From positions 1-64,000 of the forward strand of contig NZ_CP019511.1 of the NCBI RefSeq assembly GCF_002002925.1: DNA of 64,000 bases, read 5' to 3'. Below, piece by piece: positions 19,421 to 28,788 of this stretch (positions within the stretch are counted from its first letter, which is position 1; each line of letters begins with the position of its first letter). The stretch is from Sphingomonas sp. LM7. GTDB lineage: Bacteria; Pseudomonadota; Alphaproteobacteria; Sphingomonadales; Sphingomonadaceae. The position numbers were made by a program, and so were the translations under genes. The notes under the pieces were generated by a model. The model was given only the letters and a program-made list of their open reading frames with translations. It did no database searches and was not told the origin of the DNA.

Positions 19421-20065
19421 TCAGCCGAGCGCCTCGATCACGGCGGCGCGGAGTTCGGGGAGGCCCATGCCTTTTTCGCTCGACGTCACGATGATGTCGG
19501 GATGCGCGGCGGGGCGCTTGCGGGCCTCGGTCTCGGTGCGGGCGCGGACTTCGGCGAGTTCGGTCGCCTTGATCTTGTCGGTCTTGGTCAGGACGATGCG
19601 ATAGCTGACTGCGGCACCATCGAGCATGTCGAGGATCTCGTTGTCGACGTCCTTGATGCCGTGGCGCGAATCGATCAGCACCAGCGCGCGCTTGAGCACG
19701 TCGCGGCCGCGCAGGAAGTCGTTGACCAGATAGCGCCACTGGCGCTGCAGGTCCTTGGGCGCCTTGGCGAAGCCATAGCCGGGCATGTCGACGAGGCGGA
19801 ATTTGAGCGGCTCGCCGACATCGAAGAAGTTGAGCTCCTGCGTCCGGCCGGGGGTGTTCGAAGTGCGGGCGAGCGCGTTGCGGTTCGCCAGCGCATTGAG
19901 CAGCGACGACTTGCCGACGTTCGAGCGGCCGGCGAACGCCACTTCGGGCACCACCGGATTGGGGAGGTGCTCGAGCTTGGGCGCCGATTTGAGGAAGGCG
20001 ATCGGGCCGGCGAAGATCTTCCGCGCGGCCTCGATCTGGTCTTCGGTGAAAGCCGGCTCGGTCAC
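19421..20065 (-). CDS. engB: Ribosome biogenesis GTPase EngB (YihA/YsxC)
   Basis: EngB is a TRAFAC-class GTPase needed for large-subunit assembly. The 214-residue protein has G1 [18 protein letters not shown]2 around [10 protein letters not shown]3 DMPGYG, G4 LTKTDK and G5 TSSEKG. GTG 20065 overlaps the yidC stop (GTGA), so translation is probably coupled. It is the last gene of the rpmH-rnpA-yidD-yidC-engB run. Confidence 0.95.
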   Translation of the reverse strand: MTEPAFTEDQIEAARKIFAGPIAFLKSAPKLEHLPNPVVPEVAFAGRSNVGKSSLLNALANRNALARTSNTPGRTQELNFFDVGEPLKFRLVDMPGYGFAKAPKDLQRQWRYLVNDFLRGRDVLKRALVLIDSRHGIKDVDNEILDMLDGAAVSYRIVLTKTDKIKATELAEVRARTETEARKRPAAHPDIIVTSSEKGMGLPELRAAVIEALG

Positions 20066-21780
20066 TTGGCCTTCACTTCCTTCTTCACCGGTTCCTTGAG
20101 CGCCGGGTGCTGGCGATAGAGCAGCCATTGCTGCGCCATCGTCAGGACGTTCGAAGTGATCCAGTAGACCTGCAGGCCGACCGCGAACGGCGCCATCAGG
20201 AACATCAGCATCCACGGCATGATCGAGAAGATCTGCTTCTGCATATCGTCCATCGGCGCCGGGTTGAGCTTGAACTGGAAGTACATCGATACGCCCAGCA
20301 GGATCGGGAACACGCCGATCGCAAGGAACGAGGGCGGGGTGAAGTTGAGCAGTCCGAACAGGTTGAGGATCAGCAGCGGATCGGGCGCCGAAAGATCCCT
20401 GATCCAGCCGATGAACGGCTCGTGACGCATTTCGATCGTCAGCAGCAGCACCTTGTAGAGCGCGAACATGATCGGGATCTGCAGCAGGATCGGCAGGCAG
20501 CCCGCGAGCGGGTTTACCTTCTCTTCCTTGTACAGCTTCATGATCTCCTGCTGCTGGCGCTGCTTGTCGTCCTTGTAGCGTTCCTGCAGCGCCTTCATCT
20601 TGGGCTGCACCGCGCGCATCGACGCCATCGAGGCGAACTGGCGCTGGGCGATCGGGAAGAGCAGGCCGCGGATCGTGAGCGTCAGCAGGATGATCGCGAC
20701 GCCGAAATTGCCGACCAGGCGGTACAGCCAGTCGAGATAATAGAAGATCGGCAGCTCGATCACGCCGAACCAGCCCCAGTCGATCGCACGATCGAACTGC
20801 ACGATGCCGAGCGTGTCCTGATACTCCTCGAGCAGCTTCACTTCCTTCGCGCCGGCGAAGAAGTGGCTCGAATAGGTCAGCTTCTTGCCGGGCTCGACAT
20901 TGAGCGGGGCGGCGACCTGGTAATCGGCCTGGAAGCCCTTGGTCGGGGTCGGGCGCTGCTGGAGTTGCACGGCGACGCGCTGGTCGGGGATGACGGCGGT
21001 CAGCCAGTAATGGTCGGTATAGCCCGCCCAGCCGCCGGTGGTGGCGAAGCTCTGCTGCGCGGTATCGACTTCCTTGTAGTCGATATAGTCGGCGGCGCCA
21101 TTGTACACTGCGATCGGGCCGACATGCGCCGCCCACTGATCGACGTCGGTCGACTTGTTGGCGCGCGAGACCAGCGCATAGGGCGTGACCGACACGGGCG
21201 TGGTGCCGAGATTGGCGACGGTCTGGCGGACGGCGAACATGTAGTTTGCGTCGACCGACAGTTCGATGCGGAACACCTGGCCGGTGGCGCTCTGTGCGCT
21301 CAGCGTGACGGGGGTAGTGGGCGTGAGCTTGGTGCCGCTCGCCTGCCACACTGTGTCGGGACCCGGTGCCTGGACGCCGGCACCCTGCCAGCCGAACTGC
21401 GCGAAATAGGCGTCGGTGGTGCCGCCCGGCGAGAGCAGGCGGATCGGCGGCGAATTCTTCGCGACGGTCTCGGCATATTGGACGAGCACGAGATCGTCGA
21501 TCCGTGCGCCCTTGAGGTTGATCGAGCCGCGGACCTTGGGCGTTTCGATCGCCACGCGCGGCGTTTCGCCGAGCACGATCTGGCGGTCGCGCAGCGCCCT
21601 GGGCGAATCGGCTGCCGGATCGGCGCCGGGCGCGGCCACGGGCTTGGTCTTGCCGCCTTCGATCCGGACCGGCGCGGGCTGCTGCTGCGGGAAGATCCAG
21701 TGCGCGATCTGCGGCCAGCCGAACAGGATGAGCGCGGCCAGCACTGCGAAGATCACGAAATTCTTTTGGTCGTGTTTCAC
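20062..21780 (-). CDS. yidC: Membrane protein insertase YidC
   Basis: YidC inserts and folds inner-membrane proteins with or without SecYEG. The 572-residue Gram-negative form has an N-terminal TM ([19 protein letters not shown]), a large periplasmic beta-domain (~60-330) and a C-terminal Oxa1-like core with about five TMs, including [20 protein letters not shown]. The basic tail [11 protein letters not shown] is typical. GTG 21780 gives the standard N-terminus. It follows yidD by 22 bases. Confidence 0.96.
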   Translation of the reverse strand: MKHDQKNFVIFAVLAALILFGWPQIAHWIFPQQQPAPVRIEGGKTKPVAAPGADPAADSPRALRDRQIVLGETPRVAIETPKVRGSINLKGARIDDLVLVQYAETVAKNSPPIRLLSPGGTTDAYFAQFGWQGAGVQAPGPDTVWQASGTKLTPTTPVTLSAQSATGQVFRIELSVDANYMFAVRQTVANLGTTPVSVTPYALVSRANKSTDVDQWAAHVGPIAVYNGAADYIDYKEVDTAQQSFATTGGWAGYTDHYWLTAVIPDQRVAVQLQQRPTPTKGFQADYQVAAPLNVEPGKKLTYSSHFFAGAKEVKLLEEYQDTLGIVQFDRAIDWGWFGVIELPIFYYLDWLYRLVGNFGVAIILLTLTIRGLLFPIAQRQFASMASMRAVQPKMKALQERYKDDKQRQQQEIMKLYKEEKVNPLAGCLPILLQIPIMFALYKVLLLTIEMRHEPFIGWIRDLSAPDPLLILNLFGLLNFTPPSFLAIGVFPILLGVSMYFQFKLNPAPMDDMQKQIFSIMPWMLMFLMAPFAVGLQVYWITSNVLTMAQQWLLYRQHPALKEPVKKEVKAK

Positions 21781-21802
21781 CGATGTTCCCCGGAAAGGTC
21801 CG

Positions 21803-22015
21803 TCATGGCACGGGATCGTAGCCGTGCCCGCCCCATGGATGGCAGCGCAGGATGCGCCGCAAGGCAAGCCAACTGCCCTTGACCGCCCCATAGCGGCCAA
21901 GCGCCTCGATTGCATAGGCCGAACAGCTCGGCGCGTAGCGACAGCTGGGCGGCAGGATGCGCGACGGCCCCAGCTGCCAGAAGCGCGCGATCAGGATGAG
22001 AATGCGGGCGATCAC
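21803..22015 (-). CDS. yidD: Membrane protein insertion efficiency factor YidD
   Basis: A 70-residue YidD, exactly the usual size, with an amphipathic N-terminus and the Cys-containing signature PSCRYAPSCSAYAIEAL followed by HPWGGHGYDPVP. YidD assists YidC-dependent insertion. GTG 22015 overlaps the rnpA stop in a GTGA junction. Confidence 0.95.
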   Translation of the reverse strand: MIARILILIARFWQLGPSRILPPSCRYAPSCSAYAIEALGRYGAVKGSWLALRRILRCHPWGGHGYDPVP

Positions 22016-22491
22016 CGGCCCAGCTTCGCGCATGCCTTGGCCAGTTCGGCCTGGAGCAGGGCGTAATCGCGCTCGATCCCGCCACCGCGGCCGATCAGCA
22101 CATGATCGGCGCCCGGAATGCCCGATTCGGGCAGCACTTCGCGGGCAAGCGCACGAAAGCGGCGCTTCATGCGATTGCGCACGACGGCGTTGCCGACTTT
22201 CTTGGATACGGTAATGCCGATCCGCATCGTGGGATCGGCATCGTCGCGCGCGCGCACCAGCAGGACGAAGCCGGGCATGGGCGCCCGCTTCCCCGCATTG
22301 GCGGCGAGATAGTGCTTGCGCTCGGTGAGCCGCGCGAGCGGTACGGCGGTTAGGCCGACAGCTTCTTGCGGCCGCGCGCGCGGCGAGCACGGATCACGTT
22401 GCGGCCACCGACGGTCGCCATCCGGCTGCGGAAGCCGTGCCGGCGCGCACGCACCAGGTTGCTCGGCTGAAAGGTCCGCTTCATCGCTCAT
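22012..22491 (-). CDS. rnpA: Ribonuclease P protein component, start overlapping rpmH
   Basis: RnpA is the protein cofactor of RNase P, which matures tRNA 5' ends. The conserved core begins [20 protein letters not shown] and contains [13 protein letters not shown] (RNR motif), ending ACAKLGR. No ATG, GTG or TTG occurs between the rpmH stop (22350) and this core, nor in frame inside rpmH. The only in-frame standard start is ATG 22491, just upstream of the rpmH ATG, which would give 159 residues and enclose rpmH. Otherwise a non-standard codon near 22344-22353 (GTA or CTA) is used. The core is certain; the N-terminus is not. Confidence 0.85.
   Translation of the reverse strand: MSDEADLSAEQPGACAPARLPQPDGDRRWPQRDPCSPRARPQEAVGLTAVPLARLTERKHYLAANAGKRAPMPGFVLLVRARDDADPTMRIGITVSKKVGNAVVRNRMKRRFRALAREVLPESGIPGADHVLIGRGGGIERDYALLQAELAKACAKLGR
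22350..22484 (-). CDS. rpmH: 50S ribosomal protein L34
   Basis: The 44-residue protein begins [18 protein letters not shown] and ends [10 protein letters not shown], the standard bL34 sequence. It is the first conserved gene of the rpmH-rnpA-yidD-yidC-engB run. It lies entirely inside the open frame that continues into rnpA. Confidence 0.97.
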   Translation of the reverse strand: MKRTFQPSNLVRARRHGFRSRMATVGGRNVIRARRARGRKKLSA

Positions 22492-22510
22492 CCTCGGTAA
22501 TCTAGAACGT

Positions 22511-22534
22511 AAAAGGGCCGCTACAGGAGCGGCC
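22511..22534 (-). terminator. Terminator upstream of rpmH
   Basis: GGCCGCT (22516-22522) pairs with AGCGGCC (22528-22534). On the minus strand the stem is followed by CTTTTA. It would end transcription of the PGPGW-like gene before the rpmH promoter. Confidence 0.6.
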
Positions 22535-22571
22535 GCGTGTCGGGTGCCCATACTGGGGTGAGTCGCCCAAG

Positions 22572-22898
22572 TCAACGTGGCTCTGCCGGAAAACCGAGCG
22601 TCTCCGCCTCGGCGCGGGCAATCGCCTCGTCCTTTATGCGCTGCTGGCGTCGGCGAAAGCTGCGGCGGCGCAGCGCCATGTCGCTGTAATGGCCGAATCG
22701 CGGCCAGCGCCGCTTCAGCTTCGCGAACCGGCGCCGCGCCCATCGCGCGTTCTGGAGCACCAGCACCAGTCCCGCCGCGAACACGAAGATGCCGCCGGGG
22801 CCCGGGATGATGCCCACCAGCGGAGTCGCGGCAATCAACAGGAAGCCGGTCACCAACAGGGCGATACGGACGACCGGGCTCTTGCGCGAACGGGGCAT
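22572..22898 (-). CDS. PGPGW-like transmembrane protein
   Basis: The 108-residue protein has a basic N-terminus, two hydrophobic segments (VRIALLVTGFLLIAATPLVG and GGIFVFAAGLVLVLQ) joined by the IIPGPGG turn typical of PGPGW-family membrane proteins, then a long Arg-rich cytoplasmic tail. Function unknown. ATG 22898 is chosen because upstream codons add only unsupported sequence. It is divergent from comM. Confidence 0.75.
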   Translation of the reverse strand: MPRSRKSPVVRIALLVTGFLLIAATPLVGIIPGPGGIFVFAAGLVLVLQNARWARRRFAKLKRRWPRFGHYSDMALRRRSFRRRQQRIKDEAIARAEAETLGFPAEPR

Positions 22899-23020
22899 GG
22901 ACGTGGATGTGGGATGTGTGTGTTGTTCGTGCAAGACAGGCACGGGGTAGCTCCATTTCGGCGACGATCCGTTCCACAACGGCGAAAAGCCACTATTGTC
23001 CCATCAAAGGGGGAAACCGG

Positions 23021-24529
23021 ATGATCGCGAGCGTATCGACGGTGGCGTATCTAGGGCTGGAAGCGCGCGGCGTGGAGGTGCAGTGCAACCTAGTCGCCGG
23101 ATTGCCGAGCTTCGTCGTGGTCGGGCTGCCCGACAAGGCGGTGGCCGAGAGCCGCGAGCGGGTGCGTGCCGCGATCGCCGCGATCGGGCTGGCGCTGCCA
23201 CCCAAGCGGATCATCCTCAATCTCTCGCCGGCCGACCTGCCCAAGGAAGGCTCGCATTTCGACTTGCCGATCGCGCTGGCGCTGCTCGCGGCAATGGGCG
23301 TCGCGGATGCCGAGACGCTGTCGGGCTATGTCGTGGTCGGCGAGCTCGGCCTCGACGGGCGGATCGCGCCGTCGCCCGGCGTGCTGCTCGCGGCGCTGCA
23401 TGCGTCGGAACAGAGCAAGGGGCTGGTCTGTCCGGTCGCGCAGGGACCCGAAGCTGCGTGGGCAGGGACGGTGGAAGTCGTCGCGGCGCCCGACCTGATC
23501 GCGCTGCTCAACCACTTCAAGGGCAACCAGCTTCTCGCGGCGGTGGCGGCAGGCGAGATGGATGAACCCGGCTGCGGCCCCGACCTGGCGCAGGTGAAAG
23601 GCCAGGAAACCGCCAAGCGCGCGCTCGAGATCGCCGCGGCGGGTGGGCACAACATGATCATGGTCGGGCCGCCCGGCGCGGGCAAATCGCTGCTCGCGTC
23701 GTGCCTGCCGGGGATATTGCCGCCGCTCGACGCCGCCGAGGCGCTGGAAGTCTCGATGGTCGCGTCGGTCGCCGGGACGCTGTCGGGCGGGCGGCTCACC
23801 CGCACGCGGCCGTTCCGGAGTCCGCACCACTCGGCGTCGATGGCGGCGCTCACCGGCGGCGGGCTGCGAGTCAAGCCGGGCGAAGTCAGCCTCGCGCATC
23901 TCGGCGTGCTGTTCCTCGACGAGCTGCCCGAATTCCAGCGCGCGGTGCTCGATTCGCTGCGCCAGCCGCTCGAGGCCGGCGTGGTCAGCGTCGCGCGAGC
24001 CAATGCGCATGTCACCTTTCCTGCGCGCGTCCAGCTGATCGCGGCGATGAACCCGTGCCGCTGCGGGCATCTCGGCGACCCTTCGCTGGCGTGCGCGCGG
24101 GCACCCAGGTGCGCCGCCGATTATCAGGCCAAGGTCTCGGGACCGCTGCTCGACCGCATCGACTTGCATGTCGAGGTCCAGCCGGTGAGCGCGGCGGACC
24201 TCATCCTGCCGCCACCGGCCGAGGGCTCGGCCGAAGTCGGCGCGCGGGTGGCCGCGGCTCGGACGCTGCAGGCGGGGCGCTATCGCGACGTGGCGGCACG
24301 GACCAATGCCGAGGCCGATGGCGAGGTCCTGGCCGAATTCGCCACGCCCGACGAGCCGGGCCGCACGCTGCTTGCCCAGGCGGCCGAGGCGATGCGGCTT
24401 TCGGCGCGCGGCTATACCCGGGTGCTGCGGGTGGCGCGCACGATCGCCGACCTGTCCGGCGCGGAAGGGGTAGGGCGCATCCACGTTGCCGAGGCGCTGA
24501 GCTATCGGCGACGGTCGCCGAGGAATTAG
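23021..24529 (+). CDS. comM: YifB/ComM-family Mg-chelatase-like AAA+ ATPase
   Basis: The 502-residue protein has an N-terminal Lon-like domain (SFVVVGLPDKAVAESRERVR), an AAA+ core with Walker A GPPGAGKSLLA and Walker B LGVLFLDELPEF, and a C-terminal Mg-chelatase domain with MNPCRCGHLGD. ComM is a helicase that promotes branch migration during natural transformation. ATG 23021 follows AAAGGGGGAAA. Confidence 0.93.
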   Translation: MIASVSTVAYLGLEARGVEVQCNLVAGLPSFVVVGLPDKAVAESRERVRAAIAAIGLALPPKRIILNLSPADLPKEGSHFDLPIALALLAAMGVADAETLSGYVVVGELGLDGRIAPSPGVLLAALHASEQSKGLVCPVAQGPEAAWAGTVEVVAAPDLIALLNHFKGNQLLAAVAAGEMDEPGCGPDLAQVKGQETAKRALEIAAAGGHNMIMVGPPGAGKSLLASCLPGILPPLDAAEALEVSMVASVAGTLSGGRLTRTRPFRSPHHSASMAALTGGGLRVKPGEVSLAHLGVLFLDELPEFQRAVLDSLRQPLEAGVVSVARANAHVTFPARVQLIAAMNPCRCGHLGDPSLACARAPRCAADYQAKVSGPLLDRIDLHVEVQPVSAADLILPPPAEGSAEVGARVAAARTLQAGRYRDVAARTNAEADGEVLAEFATPDEPGRTLLAQAAEAMRLSARGYTRVLRVARTIADLSGAEGVGRIHVAEALSYRRRSPRN

Positions 24530-24571
24530 GGTCGGTAGCCCGCTCGTGGCAAAGAGCCTCAAGCTTTCTTT

Positions 24572-24600
24572 CGTCACCCCGGACTTGTTCCCGGGGGCAT
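24572..24600. repeat. Short dispersed palindrome after comM
   Basis: CGTCACCCCGGACTTGTTCC followed by CGGGGGC matches the CGTCATCCCGG...CCGGG-type intergenic repeat widespread in alphaproteobacteria. The surrounding 24530-24698 holds no gene. Confidence 0.45.
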
Positions 24601-24698
24601 CGGGCTGCAGCGACAGGCAGGAGGTGGGAGGACTTCCAATACCGCATCGTGGATCTCGTTCGAGGCCGGGTGACTGCGGGTAGAGATGTCCGCTAACG

Positions 24699-25228
24699 CC
24701 CAATTGCGGACATTCAGCGAGACCTTGGCGTCCGGGCACGCCCCTCCCTGGAAGGGAGGGGATGGGGGTGGGTGCCGCCGAGGCACTCGGCGGCATTCTC
24801 CAGAATGTGAAGCACGGCCCCGTCCGGATTGGCGAGTACCTCCGAGTTCCACAGGCGGATCACCCGCCAACCATTCGCTTCCAGGCAAGCCGTCCGCCGC
24901 GCATCATAGTCGATCGCTTCCAGATGCTGGCTGCCATCGAATTCCACTGCCAGGCGTGCGGTCCGGCAGGCGAGATCGATGATGTAGGGTGGTTCGATAC
25001 ATTGTCGTGTGAAGGCTGGGCGATAGCGTGAGATGCGGTGCCATATGACAAGTTCGGCCGGCGTGGGATTGCTGCGTAGCACGCGCGCTCGGGCGGTCAG
25101 CTTCGGATCGATCCGGCGTCGCATGCGGCGAGCGTAGGTGGCTTCGCTGCGCTCGCCAACCCACCCCTAACCCCTCCCTTTCAGGGAGGGGAATTGAACG
25201 GCAGCAAACCACCCAATCTCGGACATTC
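24699..25228. repeat. DUF559 gene bracketed by direct repeats and inverted palindromes
   Basis: A 17-bp direct repeat, CCCAATTGCGGACATTC at 24699-24715 and CCCAATCTCGGACATTC at 25212-25228 (15 of 17 identical), bounds a ~530-bp unit. Inside each end lies a perfect palindrome, CCCCTCCCT/AGGGAGGGG (24741-24761 and 25171-25191). They carry oppositely oriented flanks, GGGGGTGGGTG versus CCCACCCC. The only gene inside is DUF559. Confidence 0.6.
24714..25124 (-). CDS. DUF559 (endonuclease-like) protein
   Basis: A 136-residue DUF559 protein, related to the very-short-patch-repair endonuclease fold. Recognisable pieces are ARVLRSNPTPAELVIW, YIIDLACRTARLAVEFDGSQ (Asp/Glu/Gln catalytic-type cluster) and NGWRVIRLWNSEVLANPDG. 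The last ~20 residues (THPHPLPSREGRARTPRSR) are not domain sequence; they are read from the dispersed palindrome at 24741, and the stop codon lies in the flanking direct repeat. The protein probably once ended earlier or has been extended by the repeat. Confidence 0.88.
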   Translation of the reverse strand: MRRRIDPKLTARARVLRSNPTPAELVIWHRISRYRPAFTRQCIEPPYIIDLACRTARLAVEFDGSQHLEAIDYDARRTACLEANGWRVIRLWNSEVLANPDGAVLHILENAAECLGGTHPHPLPSREGRARTPRSR

Positions 25229-25333
25229 GTGCATCAGTGGACGGAGAAAGTCGCCTCGTGGGGGCGGACATGGACGGTTGCGCAATTCGAGTTCTCCAGC
25301 TTATGTATGATAAATAAGAGAAACGGAGAGAGC

Positions 25334-26422
25334 ATGGGCGAGGCATTGGAGTGCGGGACACCGACGCGCGTGCGGGGAAAGGGGCAGCGCGGCATCGGAA
25401 ACGTGCTGTTCTCGGCGGCGCTGATGCTCGGCATTCCCGCCGGCGCTTCGGCGCAGTCCGTGCCCCCGGGCGCGCCCGAAACCCCGGCGATCGATCCGAA
25501 CCGCGCCTATCTGTTCGCGCACATGACGAAGGAGCGCTACGGCGTGCTCTATTATTCGGTCAGTCTGGACGGGCTGCACTGGACGCGGATCAATCGCGGC
25601 GATCCGGTGTCGAGCGACTATCACGGCCACGCCTCGATCGCGCAGGGGCCTGACGGGCGCTATTATCTGGTCGGCAACAACAGCGACGAGGATCCGCTGA
25701 TCCGCTTCTGGGTCTCGGAAGATCTGGTCCGCTGGACGCCGTTCGGCACCTATCGGCCCGATCTCGCCAACATTCCCGGCCACGCCAATGCGCTGCAGCG
25801 GATCGGGGCGCCCAAGCTGTTCTTCGACAAGCCGTCGGGCGCGTTCCTGCTCAGCTGGCACACACCAAGCGTGCCCGGCGCAAAGGAGGATCCCGAACGC
25901 TATTGGGCGAGCCAGCGCACGCTGTATGTGACTGGCAAGGACCTCGCCAGGCTGCCGGCAAGGCCCAAGCGGCTGTTCGCGTGGGACATGGCGACGATCG
26001 ACACGGTCGTGCAGCCCAACCCGGCGGGGGGCTATTGCGCGGTGATCAAGGACGAGCGCTATCCGTCGTACAACTGGACCACCGGCAAGACGGTGCGGAT
26101 CAGCTGCGCCGCGACGCTGCTCGGGCCCTATCCCGAGCCGGGGCCGCCGCTCAGCCCGAATTTTCGCGAGGCGCCGACGCTGGTCCGCGCGCCGGTCAGC
26201 AACGACTGGCTGCTCTATTACGAGCAATATGCCGGGACGAGCTATGGCCTGTCGCGCGCGCCGCGGCTGGAAGGGCCGTGGTATCAGGTCTCGGGCAACA
26301 GCGGCGTGAGCGAATGGAACCGCTATTCGATGCCTGCGGGCGCGCGCCACGGCTCGATGATCGAGATCAGCCGCACGCAATATGACGCGATCGTCGCGGC
26401 GTTTCCGGGAGAGGTGAAGTGA
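25334..26422 (+). CDS. Secreted GH43-like beta-propeller glycosidase
   Basis: The 362-residue protein has a signal region (NVLFSAALMLGIPAGASAQ) and a five-bladed-propeller pattern: YYSVSLDGLHWTRI, GPDGRYYLVGNNSD, FWVSEDLVRWTPF, and NDWLLYYEQYAGTSYG. Possible acidic catalytic residues include Glu in FREAPTLVR. It resembles clan GH-F (GH43-like) enzymes but is divergent, so the substrate (perhaps alpha-L-arabinofuranosyl groups) is inferred. ATG 25334 has ACGGAGAG upstream. It overlaps the next GH43 gene by GTGA. Confidence 0.7.
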   Translation: MGEALECGTPTRVRGKGQRGIGNVLFSAALMLGIPAGASAQSVPPGAPETPAIDPNRAYLFAHMTKERYGVLYYSVSLDGLHWTRINRGDPVSSDYHGHASIAQGPDGRYYLVGNNSDEDPLIRFWVSEDLVRWTPFGTYRPDLANIPGHANALQRIGAPKLFFDKPSGAFLLSWHTPSVPGAKEDPERYWASQRTLYVTGKDLARLPARPKRLFAWDMATIDTVVQPNPAGGYCAVIKDERYPSYNWTTGKTVRISCAATLLGPYPEPGPPLSPNFREAPTLVRAPVSNDWLLYYEQYAGTSYGLSRAPRLEGPWYQVSGNSGVSEWNRYSMPAGARHGSMIEISRTQYDAIVAAFPGEVK

Positions 26423-27411
26423 AGCTGTTTGCCTTTGCAGCATTGGCGGTCGTGCTCGGCGGATCGGCGGATGCGCCGCAGCGCTTCACCAATCCGCTGC
26501 TCCCCTCGGGCCCCGATCCGTGGATCATGCGCGACGGGCAGGATTATTATTACCTCAACACGCTGGGCAACCGCATCGCGATCCGCAAGACGCGCGATCT
26601 GGGCAAGCTGGCCGATGCGCCCGAAGTCACCGTGTGGCGCGCGCCGAAGACCGGGCCCAATGCCCAGTCGGTCTGGGCGCCGGAGCTGCATCGCATCGAC
26701 GGCAAATGGTATCTCTATTACACCGCCGCGGCCGCGGGGCATGACGACGACGCGCATCGCGGAATCTTCGTGCTGGAGAACAGCGGCGCCGATCCGCTGA
26801 CCGGCGAATGGGTCGATCGCGGGCAATTGAAGACCGCGCATACCGGCATCGACGGCACGACCTTCGCCTATCGCGGCAAGCGCTATTTCGTCTATTCGCC
26901 CTATGTCGGGCCCGACAGCGATCTCGCCATCGTCGAGATGGCCGATCCGTGGACGCTCAAGGGCCCCGAGACGATCATCGCGCGGCCGGACCAGAGCTGG
27001 GAACGCCAGGGTGGGCGGCAGATCCTCGAAGGACCCGAATTCCTCCGCGGGCCCAAGGGCGAGCTGTTCCTGAGCTATTCGGGCAGCGCGTGCTGGTCCG
27101 ACGATTATGCGATCGGGCTGCTGCGTGCGCGGGCAGGGGCCGACCCGCTCGATGCCGCCGCCTGGACCAAGGCGCCCAGGCCGGTGATCGCCAAGTCACC
27201 TGCGCACGGGGTGTATGCGCCCGGGCATAACGGCTTCTTCACGTCGCCCGACGGGCAGCACTGGATCGTCTACCACGCCAATCCGGGGCCCGACATGAAG
27301 TGCAGCCCCAAGCGCGCGCCGCGCATCCGCCGGGTCAGCTTCGGGCGCGACGGCAATCCGGTGTTCGGCGACCCCGTGGCGAGCGGTACGCTCGGCGGCT
27401 CGCGGCGGTGA
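26419..27411 (+). CDS. GH43-family glycoside hydrolase
   Basis: A 330-residue exported GH43 enzyme. The three expected acidic residues are visible: Asp in PSGPDPWIMRDG, Asp in HTGIDGTTFAYR and Glu in QILEGPEFLRGPKG. GH43 members are mostly alpha-L-arabinofuranosidases, beta-xylosidases or galactan exo-enzymes. GTG 26419 overlaps the preceding stop, so both propeller enzymes are translated together. The convergent POT transporter gene ends 12 bases downstream. Confidence 0.88.
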   Translation: MKLFAFAALAVVLGGSADAPQRFTNPLLPSGPDPWIMRDGQDYYYLNTLGNRIAIRKTRDLGKLADAPEVTVWRAPKTGPNAQSVWAPELHRIDGKWYLYYTAAAAGHDDDAHRGIFVLENSGADPLTGEWVDRGQLKTAHTGIDGTTFAYRGKRYFVYSPYVGPDSDLAIVEMADPWTLKGPETIIARPDQSWERQGGRQILEGPEFLRGPKGELFLSYSGSACWSDDYAIGLLRARAGADPLDAAAWTKAPRPVIAKSPAHGVYAPGHNGFFTSPDGQHWIVYHANPGPDMKCSPKRAPRIRRVSFGRDGNPVFGDPVASGTLGGSRR

Positions 27412-27423
27412 CGGGCGTCCGGC

Positions 27424-28788
27424 TCAGCGCGGCGCGACCGGGTCGAGCACGCGTTGCAGGGACTTGCGGAACACGAAGATCAGCGCGGCGCCGCCAAGTG
27501 CGATCGTCGCGTCGAGCGTCCAGAACGCGGCGTTGCTCATCTGGTCGTAGAAGCTGCCGACCCAGCCCATCAGCGTCGAGCCGACGAACAGCGACAGATA
27601 GGCAGCGCCCATCAGCGTTGCGTTGAGCTTTGCCGGCGCCGCCTGCGAGATCAGCGCGAGGAGGATCGGCCAGAACCACATGAACGCCACGCCCATGCCG
27701 ATGAAGCCGGCGAGTGCCCAGAGCACCGAAACGCGGCCGTCCGCGCCAGCGGTGAGGCACCCCAGCGCGAACAGCAACGCCGCCGCGCCGACGATCGCCG
27801 ACCCGATGCCGATCTTGGCGATGCTGCCCGGCTCGCGCCCACGTCGTGCCTGCCAGGTCCACAGCGCGACCAGCGGCGCCGCGATGGCGATGCTGGAAAA
27901 GCTCTCGACCGAGTTGAACCAGCTCGCCGGAACCGCGCCGAAGGGCGACAGCAAGTCGACATGCTGGTCGATCCAGACGATGCCGATGTTCCAGATCATC
28001 GGATAGGCGATGTTCGCCGGGATGGTCAGCGCGATCAGGCCGATCAGCGCCCAGGTCCGGCGCCGCTCCTCGGGCGTCAGCGGGGGCAGAGTGAGGCGAT
28101 CGAGGCGCCTGGGCCCGGTGTCGGCGAAGTGGCGCTGGCCGGCGAGATAGATGCACAGTGCCACCAGCATCAGCGCGGCGGCGAGTGCGAAGCCGGCATG
28201 CCATCCATAGAGCGCGGCGACGCTCCCCGTCGCCAGCGGGCCGAGGACCGCGCCGATGTTGATGCCGGTCGCATAGATCGTGAAGCCGCGGGCGCGCAGC
28301 GATTCCGCAGCCGGGGGATAGAGCGCGCCGACCTGCGCCGCGATATTGCCCTTGAGGCAGCCCGAGCCGAGGATCAGCATCACCAATGCGGTGAGGAAGC
28401 TCGCGTCGAACGACATCGCGATATGGCCGCCCGCCATGAGCAGCGCGCCGAGGATCACGGTGCGCCGCGGGCCGAGCCAGCGATCGGCGAGGAGGCCGCC
28501 CAGGATCGGCGTGAAATAGACGAGTCCGCTATACCAGCCGAAGATCAGCGAGGCGAAGGCCTGGTCCGATATCGGTCCGCGAAACTCGAACAGCGCGCGC
28601 AGCTGCGCAAGGCCGAGGACGCTTCCGGCATGATCGGGCAGCAGCAGCTGCTTGACGAGGTAGAGCGCGAGCAGCGCGGTCATGCCGTAATAGGAGAAGC
28701 GCTCGGCCAGTTCGGTCGCGGCAAGATAGGCGAGGCCCTTGGGATGGGCACGCAGGCCCTCCCGGGCAGAGGCGCTCACTTCCGCCAC
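27424..28788 (-). CDS. POT/PTR2-family peptide:H+ symporter
   Basis: The 454-residue polytopic protein has about 12-14 TMs and the POT signature ELAERFSYYGMTALL (ExxERFxYY, proton/peptide coupling) in TM1, with GGLLADRWLGPRR and GCLKGNIAAQVGALYPP further on. POT carriers import di- and tripeptides. It is the last gene of a four-gene minus-strand operon; its start overlaps the upstream metallopeptidase gene by 13 bases, which fits uptake of peptides made by the operon's secreted peptidases. Confidence 0.93.
   Translation of the reverse strand: MAEVSASAREGLRAHPKGLAYLAATELAERFSYYGMTALLALYLVKQLLLPDHAGSVLGLAQLRALFEFRGPISDQAFASLIFGWYSGLVYFTPILGGLLADRWLGPRRTVILGALLMAGGHIAMSFDASFLTALVMLILGSGCLKGNIAAQVGALYPPAAESLRARGFTIYATGINIGAVLGPLATGSVAALYGWHAGFALAAALMLVALCIYLAGQRHFADTGPRRLDRLTLPPLTPEERRRTWALIGLIALTIPANIAYPMIWNIGIVWIDQHVDLLSPFGAVPASWFNSVESFSSIAIAAPLVALWTWQARRGREPGSIAKIGIGSAIVGAAALLFALGCLTAGADGRVSVLWALAGFIGMGVAFMWFWPILLALISQAAPAKLNATLMGAAYLSLFVGSTLMGWVGSFYDQMSNAAFWTLDATIALGGAALIFVFRKSLQRVLDPVAPR

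Noticed and set aside
19421-21349. Apparent fusion of a yidC shadow with EngB
   Set aside because: The EngB domain has its own GTG at 20065 overlapping the yidC stop; the upstream part is out-of-frame yidC.
20107-21882. 591-codon frame antisense to yidC
   Set aside because: Shadow of yidC; no family features.
22012-22977. Single 321-codon frame running from upstream of the PGPGW-like gene through rpmH into rnpA
   Set aside because: The part above 22491 is the reverse-frame reading of another gene and crosses a terminator-like hairpin; only the portion from 22491 is considered.
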